This document shows positions 40,123 to 48,988 of a stretch of DNA of 64,000 nt, one piece after another (the stretch's first letter is position 1; every line of letters starts with the position of its first letter). Origin of the DNA: Paraneptunicella aestuarii (GTDB lineage: Bacteria > Pseudomonadota > Gammaproteobacteria > Enterobacterales > Alteromonadaceae); contig NZ_CP074570.1 in the NCBI RefSeq assembly GCF_019900845.1, positions 3,844,001 through 3,908,000 on the forward strand, read 5' to 3'. The notes below the pieces were generated by a model. It searched no databases. It was not told the origin of the DNA and saw only the letters and a list, made by a program, of their open reading frames with translations. The position numbers were made by a program, and so were the translations under genes.

Positions 40123-40205
40123 GAATATTGAAAGTAATTCGTCAGGGAAGACGAATTAGGGCTGCCCGATGCATGGATGCATCGTGAGACCGGCTTTCAA
40201 TATTC
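40123..40205. repeat. Three-way-junction structured repeat
   Basis: A perfect 12-bp terminal inverted repeat GAATATTGAAAG/CTTTCAATATTC encloses two perfect hairpins: AATTCGTC/GACGAATT (40136-40157) and CGATGCAT/ATGCATCG (40167-40184). It has the general design of the repeats around cca (terminal stem plus internal hairpin) without sharing their sequence. Confidence 0.75.
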
Positions 40206-40249
40206 GAGAAGCGCAGGATCAGGTTAATTGTTGGGGCTGATTTCTTTTG

Positions 40250-40283
40250 GTTACTTTTCTTGTTCAGCCACAAGAAAAGTAAC
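40250..40283. repeat. Long perfect hairpin
   Basis: GTTACTTTTCTTGT (40250-40263), loop TCAGCC, ACAAGAAAAGTAAC (40270-40283): a perfect 14-bp stem, 44 bases beyond the three-way-junction element. It looks like part of the same composite intergenic repeat. There is no gene nearby that it would terminate. Confidence 0.7.
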
Positions 40284-40531
40284 TGGCGCGTCCGAAGGAT
40301 GTGTCATATAAATCCTCCAAAATGAAAAACAAAAGTCGATACGGAATAAGTATTGATTAAAAATACTTTTCAACCATCTGAAATAACAACAGATTATTAC
40401 CCTTGTTACTGGTGTAAACCGAATCTCTGACGTATAGTTTAAAAGCCGCTAGTATCCTGAATTCGCTGCCAGAGCAAACAGCCTAAATTCAGGTTCCGTA
40501 TAAACTATCTGCATTGGAACACGTAGTTATC

Positions 40532-41032
40532 ATGAAACCATTTATTATTACCTTGGTAGGAAAAGACAAGCCCGGTTTGCTAGGCACACTTGCCGACATA
40601 GTGTATCAACATAAAGGTAACTGGCTCGCCAGTAACTTTGCACATATGGCAGGGCAATTTGCCGGTTTTGTTGAAGTACATATTCCTGAAGATCAAGTTA
40701 AAGCACTGGAAGAAGCGTTAACCCAACAAACCGACTTACGCATTACTTTTAATTCGGGTGATGAGACACCTGCTGCACATCAACAAGCCTTGATTAGTGT
40801 GGTGGGTAACGACAAACCCGGTATCGTTCAGGAAGTGGCAGCAGCAATTCGTAAGCTCAATTTGAACATCGAGCAATTTGAATCAGCCTGTGTGAGCGCT
40901 CCAGGTTCAGGTAATGAATTGTTTAATGCAGAGTTATTTGTCAATATTCCCGAAGACTTTGATATCGACAAACTTCAGGATGCTGTTGAAAAAGTCGCGA
41001 ATGACTTAATGGTAGACGTCGAGCTTAAATAG
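40532..41032 (+). CDS. gcvR: Glycine cleavage system transcriptional repressor-like ACT protein
   Basis: A 166-residue protein made of two ACT domains (about 1-80: FIITLVGKDKPGLLGTLADI; about 88-166: LISVVGNDKPGIVQEVAAAI), the layout of GcvR, which binds glycine and the activator GcvA to repress the glycine cleavage operon. I use ATG 40532; a TTG at 40514 would add six residues. It is followed by a hairpin and then ppk. Whether it truly regulates gcv genes cannot be told here, as none is near. Confidence 0.83.
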   Translation: MKPFIITLVGKDKPGLLGTLADIVYQHKGNWLASNFAHMAGQFAGFVEVHIPEDQVKALEEALTQQTDLRITFNSGDETPAAHQQALISVVGNDKPGIVQEVAAAIRKLNLNIEQFESACVSAPGSGNELFNAELFVNIPEDFDIDKLQDAVEKVANDLMVDVELK

Positions 41033-41045
41033 ACCAAGCCAAATA

Positions 41046-41070
41046 GCGGTTCCAAACATACAGGAACCGC
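41046..41070 (+). terminator. Hairpin after gcvR
   Basis: Perfect 8-bp stem GCGGTTCC/GGAACCGC with a 9-base loop, 13 bases after the gcvR stop; the T run that follows is weak. Confidence 0.5.
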
Positions 41071-41153
41071 GAATTGTAATAAACGTGTCACCGAACTGAA
41101 CGATCATTTTTGCGCCCTAGTCCTATTTTAATCAGGTACAGATATATATCCCT

Positions 41154-43274
41154 ATGATACACGATGCACAGCTCTACTTTCCGAAAGAACTCAGTTGGTT
41201 ATCCTTTAACGAAAGAGTTCTCCAGGAAGCAGCCGACAAGCAAAACCCTATCGTCGAACGTATTCGCTTTCTTGGTATCTATTCCAACAATATGGATGAA
41301 TTCTTTCGAGTTCGTGTTGCTGATGTTCGCCGCCAAATAGCCATTCATCACAACAATCAGGATGAAGATAAGGAAGATGCAACCCGCGAGCTGCTGGATC
41401 AAATTCAGGAACGGGTCATCGGTATGACCCGTGAGTTTGACCGTATATTCAAAGAATTGGTCACTCGTCTGGGACGATACAATATCCACCTGATTAGCGC
41501 GAAGGATACCAATGAGTATCAACAGGAATGGCTCACCAATTTCTTTAAGAATAAAGTGCTTAGACACATTGCCCCGATTTTGATTGATGGCAAAACAGAC
41601 TTGGTGGGTCGATTAAAAGATTCCGGTACCTATTTGATCGTGCAAATTAAACGTAATAGCAAAAATGATAAATACGCGGTGGTGGAAGTACCTACCAATT
41701 ACCTATCGCGCTTTATCATGATCCCGCCGGAAAAGAGCCGTAAGAAAAAGCACATTATCCTGCTGGATAACATCATAAAACTGAATCTGGACAGGATTTT
41801 CCGGGGCTTTGTAAAGTTCGATTCGCTAGAATGTTATTCCTTTAAAATGACCCGTGATGCCGAATACAAAATCAACGACGAGATAGATGAAAGCTACATG
41901 GAGAAAATGTCCGAATCCATGAAGCAGCGCTTGATCGCAGAACCGGTTCGCTTCACCTATGACGCGGATATGCCTGAAGATATGCTCACCTTGCTACGAC
42001 GCAAACTGAATATCTCGTCACTGGATAGCATCATTGCCGGAGGCCCAGTCAGAAACTTCCGTGATTTTATTGGCTTCCCCAATGTTGGGCGTGAGTATCT
42101 GGAGAATCCACCATTACCCGCTATCCACACACAAGAATTCTCGCATTTTGATACGGTTTTCCAAGCCATCACAGAAAAAGACCGTTTACTCTATTACCCC
42201 TATCACCGATTCTTGCACCTAACGGAATTTGTGCGCCAGGCTGCGATAGATCCAAGTGTACGCCACATTCGTATGAATCTTTATCGTCTAGCCAGCAAAT
42301 CGCGCATCATCAATTCCCTGATTGATGCCGTCGATAATGGCAAGATGGTAACGGTGGTAATGGAGCTGCAAGCCCGATTTGATGAAGAGGCCAATATTGA
42401 ATGGTCAAAAATCATGAGAGAAGCAGGCATCAAAGTATTGCTGGGTATCCCAACCCTGAAAATCCACTCCAAGCTTTGTGTTGTCAGCCGCGAAGAAAAA
42501 GGCGATATCGTCCATTACGCCCATATTGGTACGGGCAATTTCAATGAGAAGACCGCCAAGATTTATACGGATTTCAGTCTATTCACCCGCAATCAGGAAA
42601 TTGCTCAGGAAGCGGTGAGTGTTTTCGACTTGATCCAATTCCCATATAAAACCTTCAAGTTTCAGCATTTACAAGTTTCACCACTGAATAGCCGAACCAA
42701 AATTCAATCGCTGATCCGTCAGGAAATCCAGCATGTCATTGAAGGTAAGAAAGGCCGTATCAGGCTGAAAATAAATAATCTGGTTGATAAAGAACTAATC
42801 GATGACTTGTACAAGGCAAGTCAGGCTGGCATTAAAATTAAAGCCATTGTTCGTGGCATGTGTAGCTTGATCCCGGGTATTAAAGGCATCAGTGAGAATA
42901 TCTCGATCATCAGTATCGTTGACCGATTTTTAGAGCATCCCAGGGTTGCCGTATTTGATAACGGTGGGGAACCGAAAGTGTTTATCTCTTCCGCTGACTG
43001 GATGACACGTAACATGGATAACCGTATTGAAGTGGGTTGCCCTATCTACGATGAAGAACTGAAAAAACGCATTATCGACATCATGGAAATTCAGTTCAAA
43101 GATACCACCAAAGCACGAGTGATTGATCAAACCCAATCCAACAAATATGTGCCCAGAGGTAATCGCAAGAAAATCCGCTCTCAAATCGAAATATACGATT
43201 ATTTGAAAGATCTGGAAGATGAAGCCGACACATCCGACGATGAATTAGCGCAAGAACATGCAAATGATTTATAG
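41154..43274 (+). CDS. ppk1: Polyphosphate kinase 1
   Basis: Reversibly makes polyphosphate from ATP. At 706 residues it has normal length: N-terminal domain (YFPKELSWLSFNERVLQEA), head domain, and two phospholipase D-like domains. The catalytic, autophosphorylated histidine is His438 in KIHSKLCVV, matching His435 of E. coli; the HIGTGNFNEKTAKIYTD stretch follows. ppx starts 59 bases downstream, the conserved ppk-ppx order. The gene lies in a block otherwise devoted to phosphate uptake. Confidence 0.97.
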   Translation: MIHDAQLYFPKELSWLSFNERVLQEAADKQNPIVERIRFLGIYSNNMDEFFRVRVADVRRQIAIHHNNQDEDKEDATRELLDQIQERVIGMTREFDRIFKELVTRLGRYNIHLISAKDTNEYQQEWLTNFFKNKVLRHIAPILIDGKTDLVGRLKDSGTYLIVQIKRNSKNDKYAVVEVPTNYLSRFIMIPPEKSRKKKHIILLDNIIKLNLDRIFRGFVKFDSLECYSFKMTRDAEYKINDEIDESYMEKMSESMKQRLIAEPVRFTYDADMPEDMLTLLRRKLNISSLDSIIAGGPVRNFRDFIGFPNVGREYLENPPLPAIHTQEFSHFDTVFQAITEKDRLLYYPYHRFLHLTEFVRQAAIDPSVRHIRMNLYRLASKSRIINSLIDAVDNGKMVTVVMELQARFDEEANIEWSKIMREAGIKVLLGIPTLKIHSKLCVVSREEKGDIVHYAHIGTGNFNEKTAKIYTDFSLFTRNQEIAQEAVSVFDLIQFPYKTFKFQHLQVSPLNSRTKIQSLIRQEIQHVIEGKKGRIRLKINNLVDKELIDDLYKASQAGIKIKAIVRGMCSLIPGIKGISENISIISIVDRFLEHPRVAVFDNGGEPKVFISSADWMTRNMDNRIEVGCPIYDEELKKRIIDIMEIQFKDTTKARVIDQTQSNKYVPRGNRKKIRSQIEIYDYLKDLEDEADTSDDELAQEHANDL

Positions 43275-43333
43275 TGTCGAAAGTGGTTATAAAACAGAAA
43301 AAAGCGAGCGCTTTTAGGGATACTTGAACGCTC

Positions 43334-44887
43334 ATGACCGAATTTGAAAATGCTTTTGACAGTGTCGCGACCAGAGAAGTCACCAAAGTGGCTGCGCTGG
43401 ATATTGGCTCCAATAGCTTCCATCTGGTTATTGCTCGTATCGTGGCTGGCTCAGTGCAAATTCTGCACAGAGTAAAACAGAAAGTACGCTTGGCTGAAGG
43501 GCTTGATGAGCGCCAGATCCTGTCGGATGAAGCCATTCAAAGAGGCTTGGAAGCACTTCAAACCTGCAAGGAAAGTATGCAGGGTTTCAACCCCGACACA
43601 GTACGCATTGTAGCAACACACACGTTACGTCGCGCCAGAAATGCAGACGTTTTCATTAAAGCCGCCAGACAGATCATTCCCTACCCTGTTGAAGTGATAT
43701 CAGGTGTTGAAGAAGCACGTTTAATTTACTTGGGTGTAGCCCATACATCAGCGGCTTCAGGAAAACGCTTAATCATAGATATTGGCGGCGGTTCCACCGA
43801 GTTTATCATCGGCAAAGGCTTTGACCCTCTACTACTGCGCAGTGTAAAAATGGGTTGTGTTAGTTTTACCCATCAGTTTTTTAAGGAAGGCGAACTCAAA
43901 TCAAAAGCCTTCAAAAAAGCCATTACCGCAGCTCAGCAAGAGCTGGAAATCATTTCGGATCGTTACAGAAGTTTAGGTTGGAAGAGTTGCCTGGGTAGCT
44001 CTGGCACTATTCGCACCATCGCTAACCTGATTAGCGAATTAAATGAAGACCCGGATGCAGAAAACAACGAACCGCAACCGCTTGCCAAGATCACCTTATC
44101 AGGCTTGGAAAAGTTGATTGAACAATGCTGCGATTGCGGAAAAATCACCAAGCTGGACTTTTCCACCCTAAGCGAAGACAGACGTGTTGTTTTCCCGGCA
44201 GGTCTTGCCATACTCACCGCCATATTTAAAAGTTTGAATATCAGTGAAATGGAATATTCACCTTCGGCTTTGCGCGAAGGGGTATTGTACGAAATGGAAG
44301 ATCGTCTGGAACACCATGATATCCGACAACGCACAGCACAAAGCATGGCAACACGTTATGACGTCGATATCGAACAGGCACAACGAGTGCTGGCAACCAC
44401 CACTCATTTGTACCAGCAATGTAAATCCTCATGGGATATAAAACGCAATGAACTGCAAAGTATGTTGGGATGGGCAGCCCTGTTGCATGAAGTGGGCTTA
44501 CAAATAAACTCTCGCGGTGTGCAGAAGCATTCAGCCTACATACTAAAAAATACAGAGCTACCCGGATTTAATCAGGAACAACAATATTTTCTGGCAACCC
44601 TGGTCGCTATGCATAGAAAGAAGATTCGTAAAGAAGAGCTGCTCCAACTGCAACAGTTTACGGAAGAAGAAACCTTTAAGCTGATTGTGCTTCTGCGCTT
44701 GGGCGTATTACTTAATATTCATCGCCAAGATGACTTGTTGCCCAATATCGAATGTCACGCGGAAAATAATCGTTTGGTATTGTCTTTTCCTGAAAACTGG
44801 CTGGAACAATCCATCCTGATGCAGGCCGATTTGGAAACAGAATCCATGCGCCTTAAAAACATAGGGATCAAACTCATCATTCAGTAA
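43334..44887 (+). CDS. ppx: Exopolyphosphatase
   Basis: Releases phosphate from the ends of polyphosphate; the Ppx/GppA family also hydrolyses pppGpp. The 517 residues contain the sugar kinase/Hsp70-type fold with ALDIGSNSFHLVIARI, the catalytic Glu region GVEEARLIYLGV, and the second phosphate loop IDIGGGSTEF, followed by a C-terminal helical HD-like domain (LLHEVGLQINSRG). Its place directly after ppk favours Ppx over GppA. Confidence 0.93.
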   Translation: MTEFENAFDSVATREVTKVAALDIGSNSFHLVIARIVAGSVQILHRVKQKVRLAEGLDERQILSDEAIQRGLEALQTCKESMQGFNPDTVRIVATHTLRRARNADVFIKAARQIIPYPVEVISGVEEARLIYLGVAHTSAASGKRLIIDIGGGSTEFIIGKGFDPLLLRSVKMGCVSFTHQFFKEGELKSKAFKKAITAAQQELEIISDRYRSLGWKSCLGSSGTIRTIANLISELNEDPDAENNEPQPLAKITLSGLEKLIEQCCDCGKITKLDFSTLSEDRRVVFPAGLAILTAIFKSLNISEMEYSPSALREGVLYEMEDRLEHHDIRQRTAQSMATRYDVDIEQAQRVLATTTHLYQQCKSSWDIKRNELQSMLGWAALLHEVGLQINSRGVQKHSAYILKNTELPGFNQEQQYFLATLVAMHRKKIRKEELLQLQQFTEEETFKLIVLLRLGVLLNIHRQDDLLPNIECHAENNRLVLSFPENWLEQSILMQADLETESMRLKNIGIKLIIQ

Positions 44888-45341
44888 CGATTTTATTCAC
44901 TGCTATACCTATGCTTGTCAGCCTCAATTATCCCTGTTTTTATAAACCAACCATCAACATTTTGATTACATAAAAATAACATTCAAGGTTCTTTTCGGCT
45001 GGAAAGCATCTATCTTTCAATTCAATCGACTAATGAGCAGTTCGACGCAGTTATCTTCTGTTAATACCAATATATTTACCGAGTAAAAGAAATTGGCAAC
45101 GGATAGGCAAAATAACCTCTCTGACAAAGAAAATTTATTTCCTCCCCAACCAAAAAAACCATTGTTTTTTGGTTCTTTTCTAACTATAAAGAGGAGTTGT
45201 TCTCGCTAGTTCGGGGACAAAAACCAAGGAGCAAATAAAGAGGTCGATACCAAAATCGCGGTCAACGGAAAGACGAAAAAACACAGTAAGTGAACGATTC
45301 TCGACCAATAAATCAGTAAAGTAATCCATTGGGGACACACA
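44888..45341. other. Intergenic region before the TonB-dependent receptor gene
   Basis: About 450 bases, AT-rich at first. No terminator follows ppx clearly. The last part contains the GGGGAC ribosome binding site of the receptor. A promoter is expected, but I cannot point to one with confidence. Confidence 0.4.
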
Positions 45342-47942
45342 ATGAAAACGCAACTATCCCAATTGTCGAAGAGCATTCGTCTAATTACGGCAGCCTCTTT
45401 AACGGCATCATTAACAGTAGCGCTACCTACCATTGCTCAAGAAGAGCAAAGCGCTAATGAATCTGTAGAAAAAATTGCTGTTGTTGGTACTCGTGCAGCA
45501 CCTCGCTCAATCGGCGACTCTGCAGTACCAGTAGACATCATTTCGGAAGAAGAGTTCCGTAGTCAGGGTTCTACTGACATGGTATCCATGATGCAATCAG
45601 CAGTACCATCTTTTAACGTTAACGACCAACCTATCAACGATGCATCAACATTGGTTCGTCCTGCCAACTTGCGTGGCATGGCTTCTGACCATACTTTGGT
45701 GTTGGTAAACGGTAAACGTCGTCATCGTTCTGCAGTTATCACCTTTTTGGGTGGTGGCTTGTCTGATGGTGCTCAAGGTCCAGATATTTCAACTATTCCA
45801 TCTATCGCATTAAAACAAGTAGAAGTGCTACGTGACGGCGCTGCCGCTCAGTACGGTTCTGATGCGATTGCCGGGGTAGTTAACTTTGTATTGAAAGATG
45901 ACGCCGAAGGCGGATCTTTTGAAGCTCGCTACGGTTCATACTATGAAGGTGACGGCGATACTTACCAGTACTCTGGTAACATTGGTTTGCCGTTCACTTC
46001 TTCTGGTTTTGCTAACTTCAGCTTTGAATACCGTGAAGCAGATGCAACTGTACGCAGTGTACAACGCGACGATGCACAAGCATTGTTCGACGCAGGTAAC
46101 ACAGCGGTTGCTAACCCAGCTCAAATTTGGGGTAATCCAGAAATCATGGATGACTTCAAATTGTTCGCCAACATTGGCCTTGAACTGAGCAATAACAGCG
46201 AAGCATACCTATTCGGTAACTACGCGACTCGTGAAGTGGACGGTGGTTTCTACTATCGTAACCCACACACTCGTGGCGGTGTATACGCGGGCGAAGAAGT
46301 TAATGGTCAAGCAACCCTGTTGGTTGGCGACCTTGACGGTGTAGGCACAGGTATTGACTGCCCAACTGTATTTGTTGGTGACAACGTACTGAACTCTCCA
46401 GAATACGCTATCATTGCAGATAACAGCACTGCTGTTGGCGCGAACTGTTTCGCATTCAACGAAATGTTCCCTGGCGGTTTCACACCTCGTTTCGGTGGTA
46501 CAGTTGAAGACGCTTCAATTGTATTAGGAACTAAAGGTCAATTTGCGAATGAAGTATCTTACGACGTAAGCTTCTCTTACGGTCAAAACGAAGTTGACTT
46601 CACAATCCGTAATACAGTTAACCCTTCTTTGGGTCCAAATTCTCCTACAGAATTCAGCCCAGGTCGTTACACTCAAGCAGAACAAAGCTTCAACGTAGAC
46701 TTGTCCAAACCTTTCGATGTAGGCTTGTCTGAGCCTCTGTTCCTTGCTGGTGGTTTTGAATACCGTCATGAGTCATACGACTCTGTAGCTGGCGATCCTC
46801 AGTCTTACGAAGTAGGTTCATTGGCTTCTCAAGGCTTTGGTATCGGCTCTAACGGTTTCCCAGGTCTAGCCGCTCGCTTCCAGGGTAAAGACTCTCGTAA
46901 GAGTGTTGCCTTGTACCTTGACTCAGAAGTGTATCTGACTCAAGACTTGATGGTTGGCGCAGCTATCCGTTATGAAGACTTCTCAGATTTCGGTAACACA
47001 ACCAAAGGTAAGTTGTCTGCTCGTTGGCAGGTAGCAGAAAGCTGGGCAATTCGTGGTGCTGTTTCTACAGGCTTTAAAGCGCCTACAATTGGTCAAAGCA
47101 ACGTGCGTAACGTAACCACAGCATTCAGTGCTGGTGGTTTGGTTGACCGTGCAACATTGCCTCCAACAGATCCTATCGCGATCCAAAAAGGTGCGACTCC
47201 TCTTGGCCCAGAAGAATCAACAGCATACAGCATTGGTTTGGTTGGCGAATTAGACAATGGTCTGTTCTTGACGATTGACTACTTCAACATCGAGCTGGAA
47301 GACCGTATTAGTACAACTTCAGGTTTAAGCTTAAGTGATACCGACATCGCAGCGTTATTAGCAGCAGGTGTTAGCGACGCTTCCAGCTTCAGCGAAGTTA
47401 GCTTCTTCACCAATGACTTCACCACCACAACCGAAGGTGTAGACATTGTTGCTAACTACAGTATGGAAATGTTCGGCGGCGACACCAAGTTCTCCTTGGC
47501 GTACAACTGGACTAACACTGAAGTTGACTCTGTTAAATACTTCTCAATCAACGGTGAACTTCAGAAGAATATCTCTGATGATCGTATCCGTATGATCGAA
47601 GACAACTTGCCACCAGTACGTTACAGCTTGACTGCCAACCACACTAATGGTGACTGGCGTGTAATGGGTCGTTTGAACTACTTCGGTAGCATCTTCGAAG
47701 ACCACCTGGATTCTGGTTTGCCTATCGACAAAGTGGGCTCAGAGTTCACAGTTGATCTGGAGTTGGGTTATACCTTCAACGACAACATCACTTTGATCCT
47801 TGGCGCGAAGAATGCCTTCGACGAATACCCAGATGCGAACACCATGTGGGATAGCGAAATTGCAGGCTCTACGTACCCAACCACTTCACCAATCGGTATC
47901 AACGGTGGTTTCTACTACTTTAGAGGTATTTACAACTTCTAA
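45342..47942 (+). CDS. TonB-dependent outer-membrane receptor
   Basis: An 866-residue outer-membrane importer for a siderophore, vitamin, sugar or peptide-like ligand, powered by TonB. Signal peptide to about residue 32 (TVALPTIAQ), a TonB-box-like EKIAVVGTR, plug domain with LVLVNGKRRHRSAV and VEVLRDGAAAQYGSDAIAGV, then the beta barrel ending in a C-terminal phenylalanine. Codon use is visibly more biased (AAC, GGT, CGT, TTC) than in its neighbours, as in highly expressed genes. A FecI-like sigma factor follows downstream after a strong terminator. The ligand is not evident. Confidence 0.95.
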   Translation: MKTQLSQLSKSIRLITAASLTASLTVALPTIAQEEQSANESVEKIAVVGTRAAPRSIGDSAVPVDIISEEEFRSQGSTDMVSMMQSAVPSFNVNDQPINDASTLVRPANLRGMASDHTLVLVNGKRRHRSAVITFLGGGLSDGAQGPDISTIPSIALKQVEVLRDGAAAQYGSDAIAGVVNFVLKDDAEGGSFEARYGSYYEGDGDTYQYSGNIGLPFTSSGFANFSFEYREADATVRSVQRDDAQALFDAGNTAVANPAQIWGNPEIMDDFKLFANIGLELSNNSEAYLFGNYATREVDGGFYYRNPHTRGGVYAGEEVNGQATLLVGDLDGVGTGIDCPTVFVGDNVLNSPEYAIIADNSTAVGANCFAFNEMFPGGFTPRFGGTVEDASIVLGTKGQFANEVSYDVSFSYGQNEVDFTIRNTVNPSLGPNSPTEFSPGRYTQAEQSFNVDLSKPFDVGLSEPLFLAGGFEYRHESYDSVAGDPQSYEVGSLASQGFGIGSNGFPGLAARFQGKDSRKSVALYLDSEVYLTQDLMVGAAIRYEDFSDFGNTTKGKLSARWQVAESWAIRGAVSTGFKAPTIGQSNVRNVTTAFSAGGLVDRATLPPTDPIAIQKGATPLGPEESTAYSIGLVGELDNGLFLTIDYFNIELEDRISTTSGLSLSDTDIAALLAAGVSDASSFSEVSFFTNDFTTTTEGVDIVANYSMEMFGGDTKFSLAYNWTNTEVDSVKYFSINGELQKNISDDRIRMIEDNLPPVRYSLTANHTNGDWRVMGRLNYFGSIFEDHLDSGLPIDKVGSEFTVDLELGYTFNDNITLILGAKNAFDEYPDANTMWDSEIAGSTYPTTSPIGINGGFYYFRGIYNF

Positions 47943-47962
47943 GCATCATATTTGATGAATGT

Positions 47963-47998
47963 AAAAAATGGGGAGCTTGATCGCTCCCCATTTTTTTA
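47963..47998 (+). terminator. Terminator of the TonB-dependent receptor gene
   Basis: Nine-bp stem ATGGGGAGC/GCTCCCCAT with loop TTGATC, preceded by six As and followed by seven or more Ts. Confidence 0.93.
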
Positions 47999-48132
47999 TA
48001 TCTATATGTGCTATAACTTGGGTTTTTAGTGAAATTTTTTTCTACGTTAAAACCACATCTTTAGTGTTTAGCTATTGTGTAATATCCTTCTCTGTGATTA
48101 AACTATGAACTCATAAATAAGTTTGAGCAATT

Positions 48133-48720
48133 ATGAGCAAAAGATCAGAGCTAGTAGATGTATTTCTTAATTACCGCACCCAGTTAAGACGTGCGGTTAG
48201 CGGAATTGTACGCAGCGATGATATTGATGACATTGTTCAAGAAACTTTTATCAAAAGCTACGAAGCTGATTTAAAACAAGATATTAAGTACGAGCGAACT
48301 TACATGCTAAGAACCGCTAGAAATCTTGCTTTAAATCATGTTTCCAGAGCTTGCGAAAGAAGCAATGTTTCGATGGAAGAGTGCGGTGAATTTGACACCA
48401 ATCTCATGGGGGCTCACCTGGAGACCCTATTTGAAAGCAAAGAGAGATTCTTTCATTTCTGCCGAGCTACCGACATGCTATCAAATGAAGTAAAGCGCGT
48501 ATTTATCCTGAAAAAAGTGTATGGTCTCAGCCAAAAGGAAATTGCGGATCACTTGGGAATTAGTGAAAGCATGGTGGAAAAACATGTAGCTAAAGGGCTA
48601 CAGAAATGCTCCAACATACTGGAAAGACTTAATTTGTTAACAACAAAAAACAAGTCTGACACAGTCAAACCATCAAGACTCGCTATTCCATCAAATTTAT
48701 TAGAACTTAGTAAAAGCTAA
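48133..48720 (+). CDS. FecI-like ECF sigma factor
   Basis: A 195-residue sigma-70 family protein of the iron-uptake (FecI) type. Region 2 reads DDIDDIVQETFIKSYEA, and region 4 has VFILKKVYGLSQKEIADHLG with the helix-turn-helix ISESMVEKHVAKGL. It is immediately followed, with no gap, by a FecR-type N-terminal domain gene, so the two form a sigma/anti-sigma pair. It lies just after a TonB-dependent receptor gene on the same strand, whose transcription it may control. Confidence 0.92.
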   Translation: MSKRSELVDVFLNYRTQLRRAVSGIVRSDDIDDIVQETFIKSYEADLKQDIKYERTYMLRTARNLALNHVSRACERSNVSMEECGEFDTNLMGAHLETLFESKERFFHFCRATDMLSNEVKRVFILKKVYGLSQKEIADHLGISESMVEKHVAKGLQKCSNILERLNLLTTKNKSDTVKPSRLAIPSNLLELSKS

Positions 48721-48924
48721 ATGAATACCAAATCTGACTTGGCAAAAAAAGGCGGAGCGCTTGAACTTGCTAGTGTATGGATTAGCCGCATAGATCGAGG
48801 TCTGGATCCAGATGAAGAAAAAATGCTGGGTGAATGGTTAAAGGAGTCCGAATGCAATATGGAAGCCTTGTTTAGTCTGGCTACACTTTGGGACAACCTG
48901 AGTTCATTGAATAAGTTCAAATAG
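48721..48924 (+). CDS. Miniature FecR-like protein (DUF4880 domain only)
   Basis: A 67-residue protein whose sequence (ASVWISRIDRGLDPDEEKML, then LATLWDNLSS) matches the cytoplasmic N-terminal DUF4880 domain of FecR regulators. FecR proteins are usually about 320 residues, with a membrane segment and a periplasmic domain that touches the receptor; both are absent. A clean terminator follows 14 bases after the stop, so this is not simply a frameshifted long gene. Its ATG abuts the sigma factor stop. It probably binds the sigma factor, but cannot receive a signal from the outer membrane in the usual way. Confidence 0.8.
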   Translation: MNTKSDLAKKGGALELASVWISRIDRGLDPDEEKMLGEWLKESECNMEALFSLATLWDNLSSLNKFK

Positions 48925-48938
48925 CACATTTTCATATT

Positions 48939-48967
48939 AAAAAGCCGCATATAAACTGCGGCTTTTT
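48939..48967. terminator. Bidirectional terminator
   Basis: Perfect 11-bp stem AAAAAGCCGCA/TGCGGCTTTTT with a 7-base loop between the convergent mini-FecR and TPR protein genes; the A and T runs serve both strands. Confidence 0.92.
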
Positions 48968-48988
48968 CGTATCTAAAAGGCTTGTTAG

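Noticed and set aside
43096..43536. 146-codon open frame on the minus strand
   Set aside because: Antisense across the ppk end and ppx start, both well supported by motifs.
48717..48950. Minus-strand frame opposite the mini-FecR gene
   Set aside because: Antisense to a recognisable DUF4880 protein and running into the bidirectional terminator.
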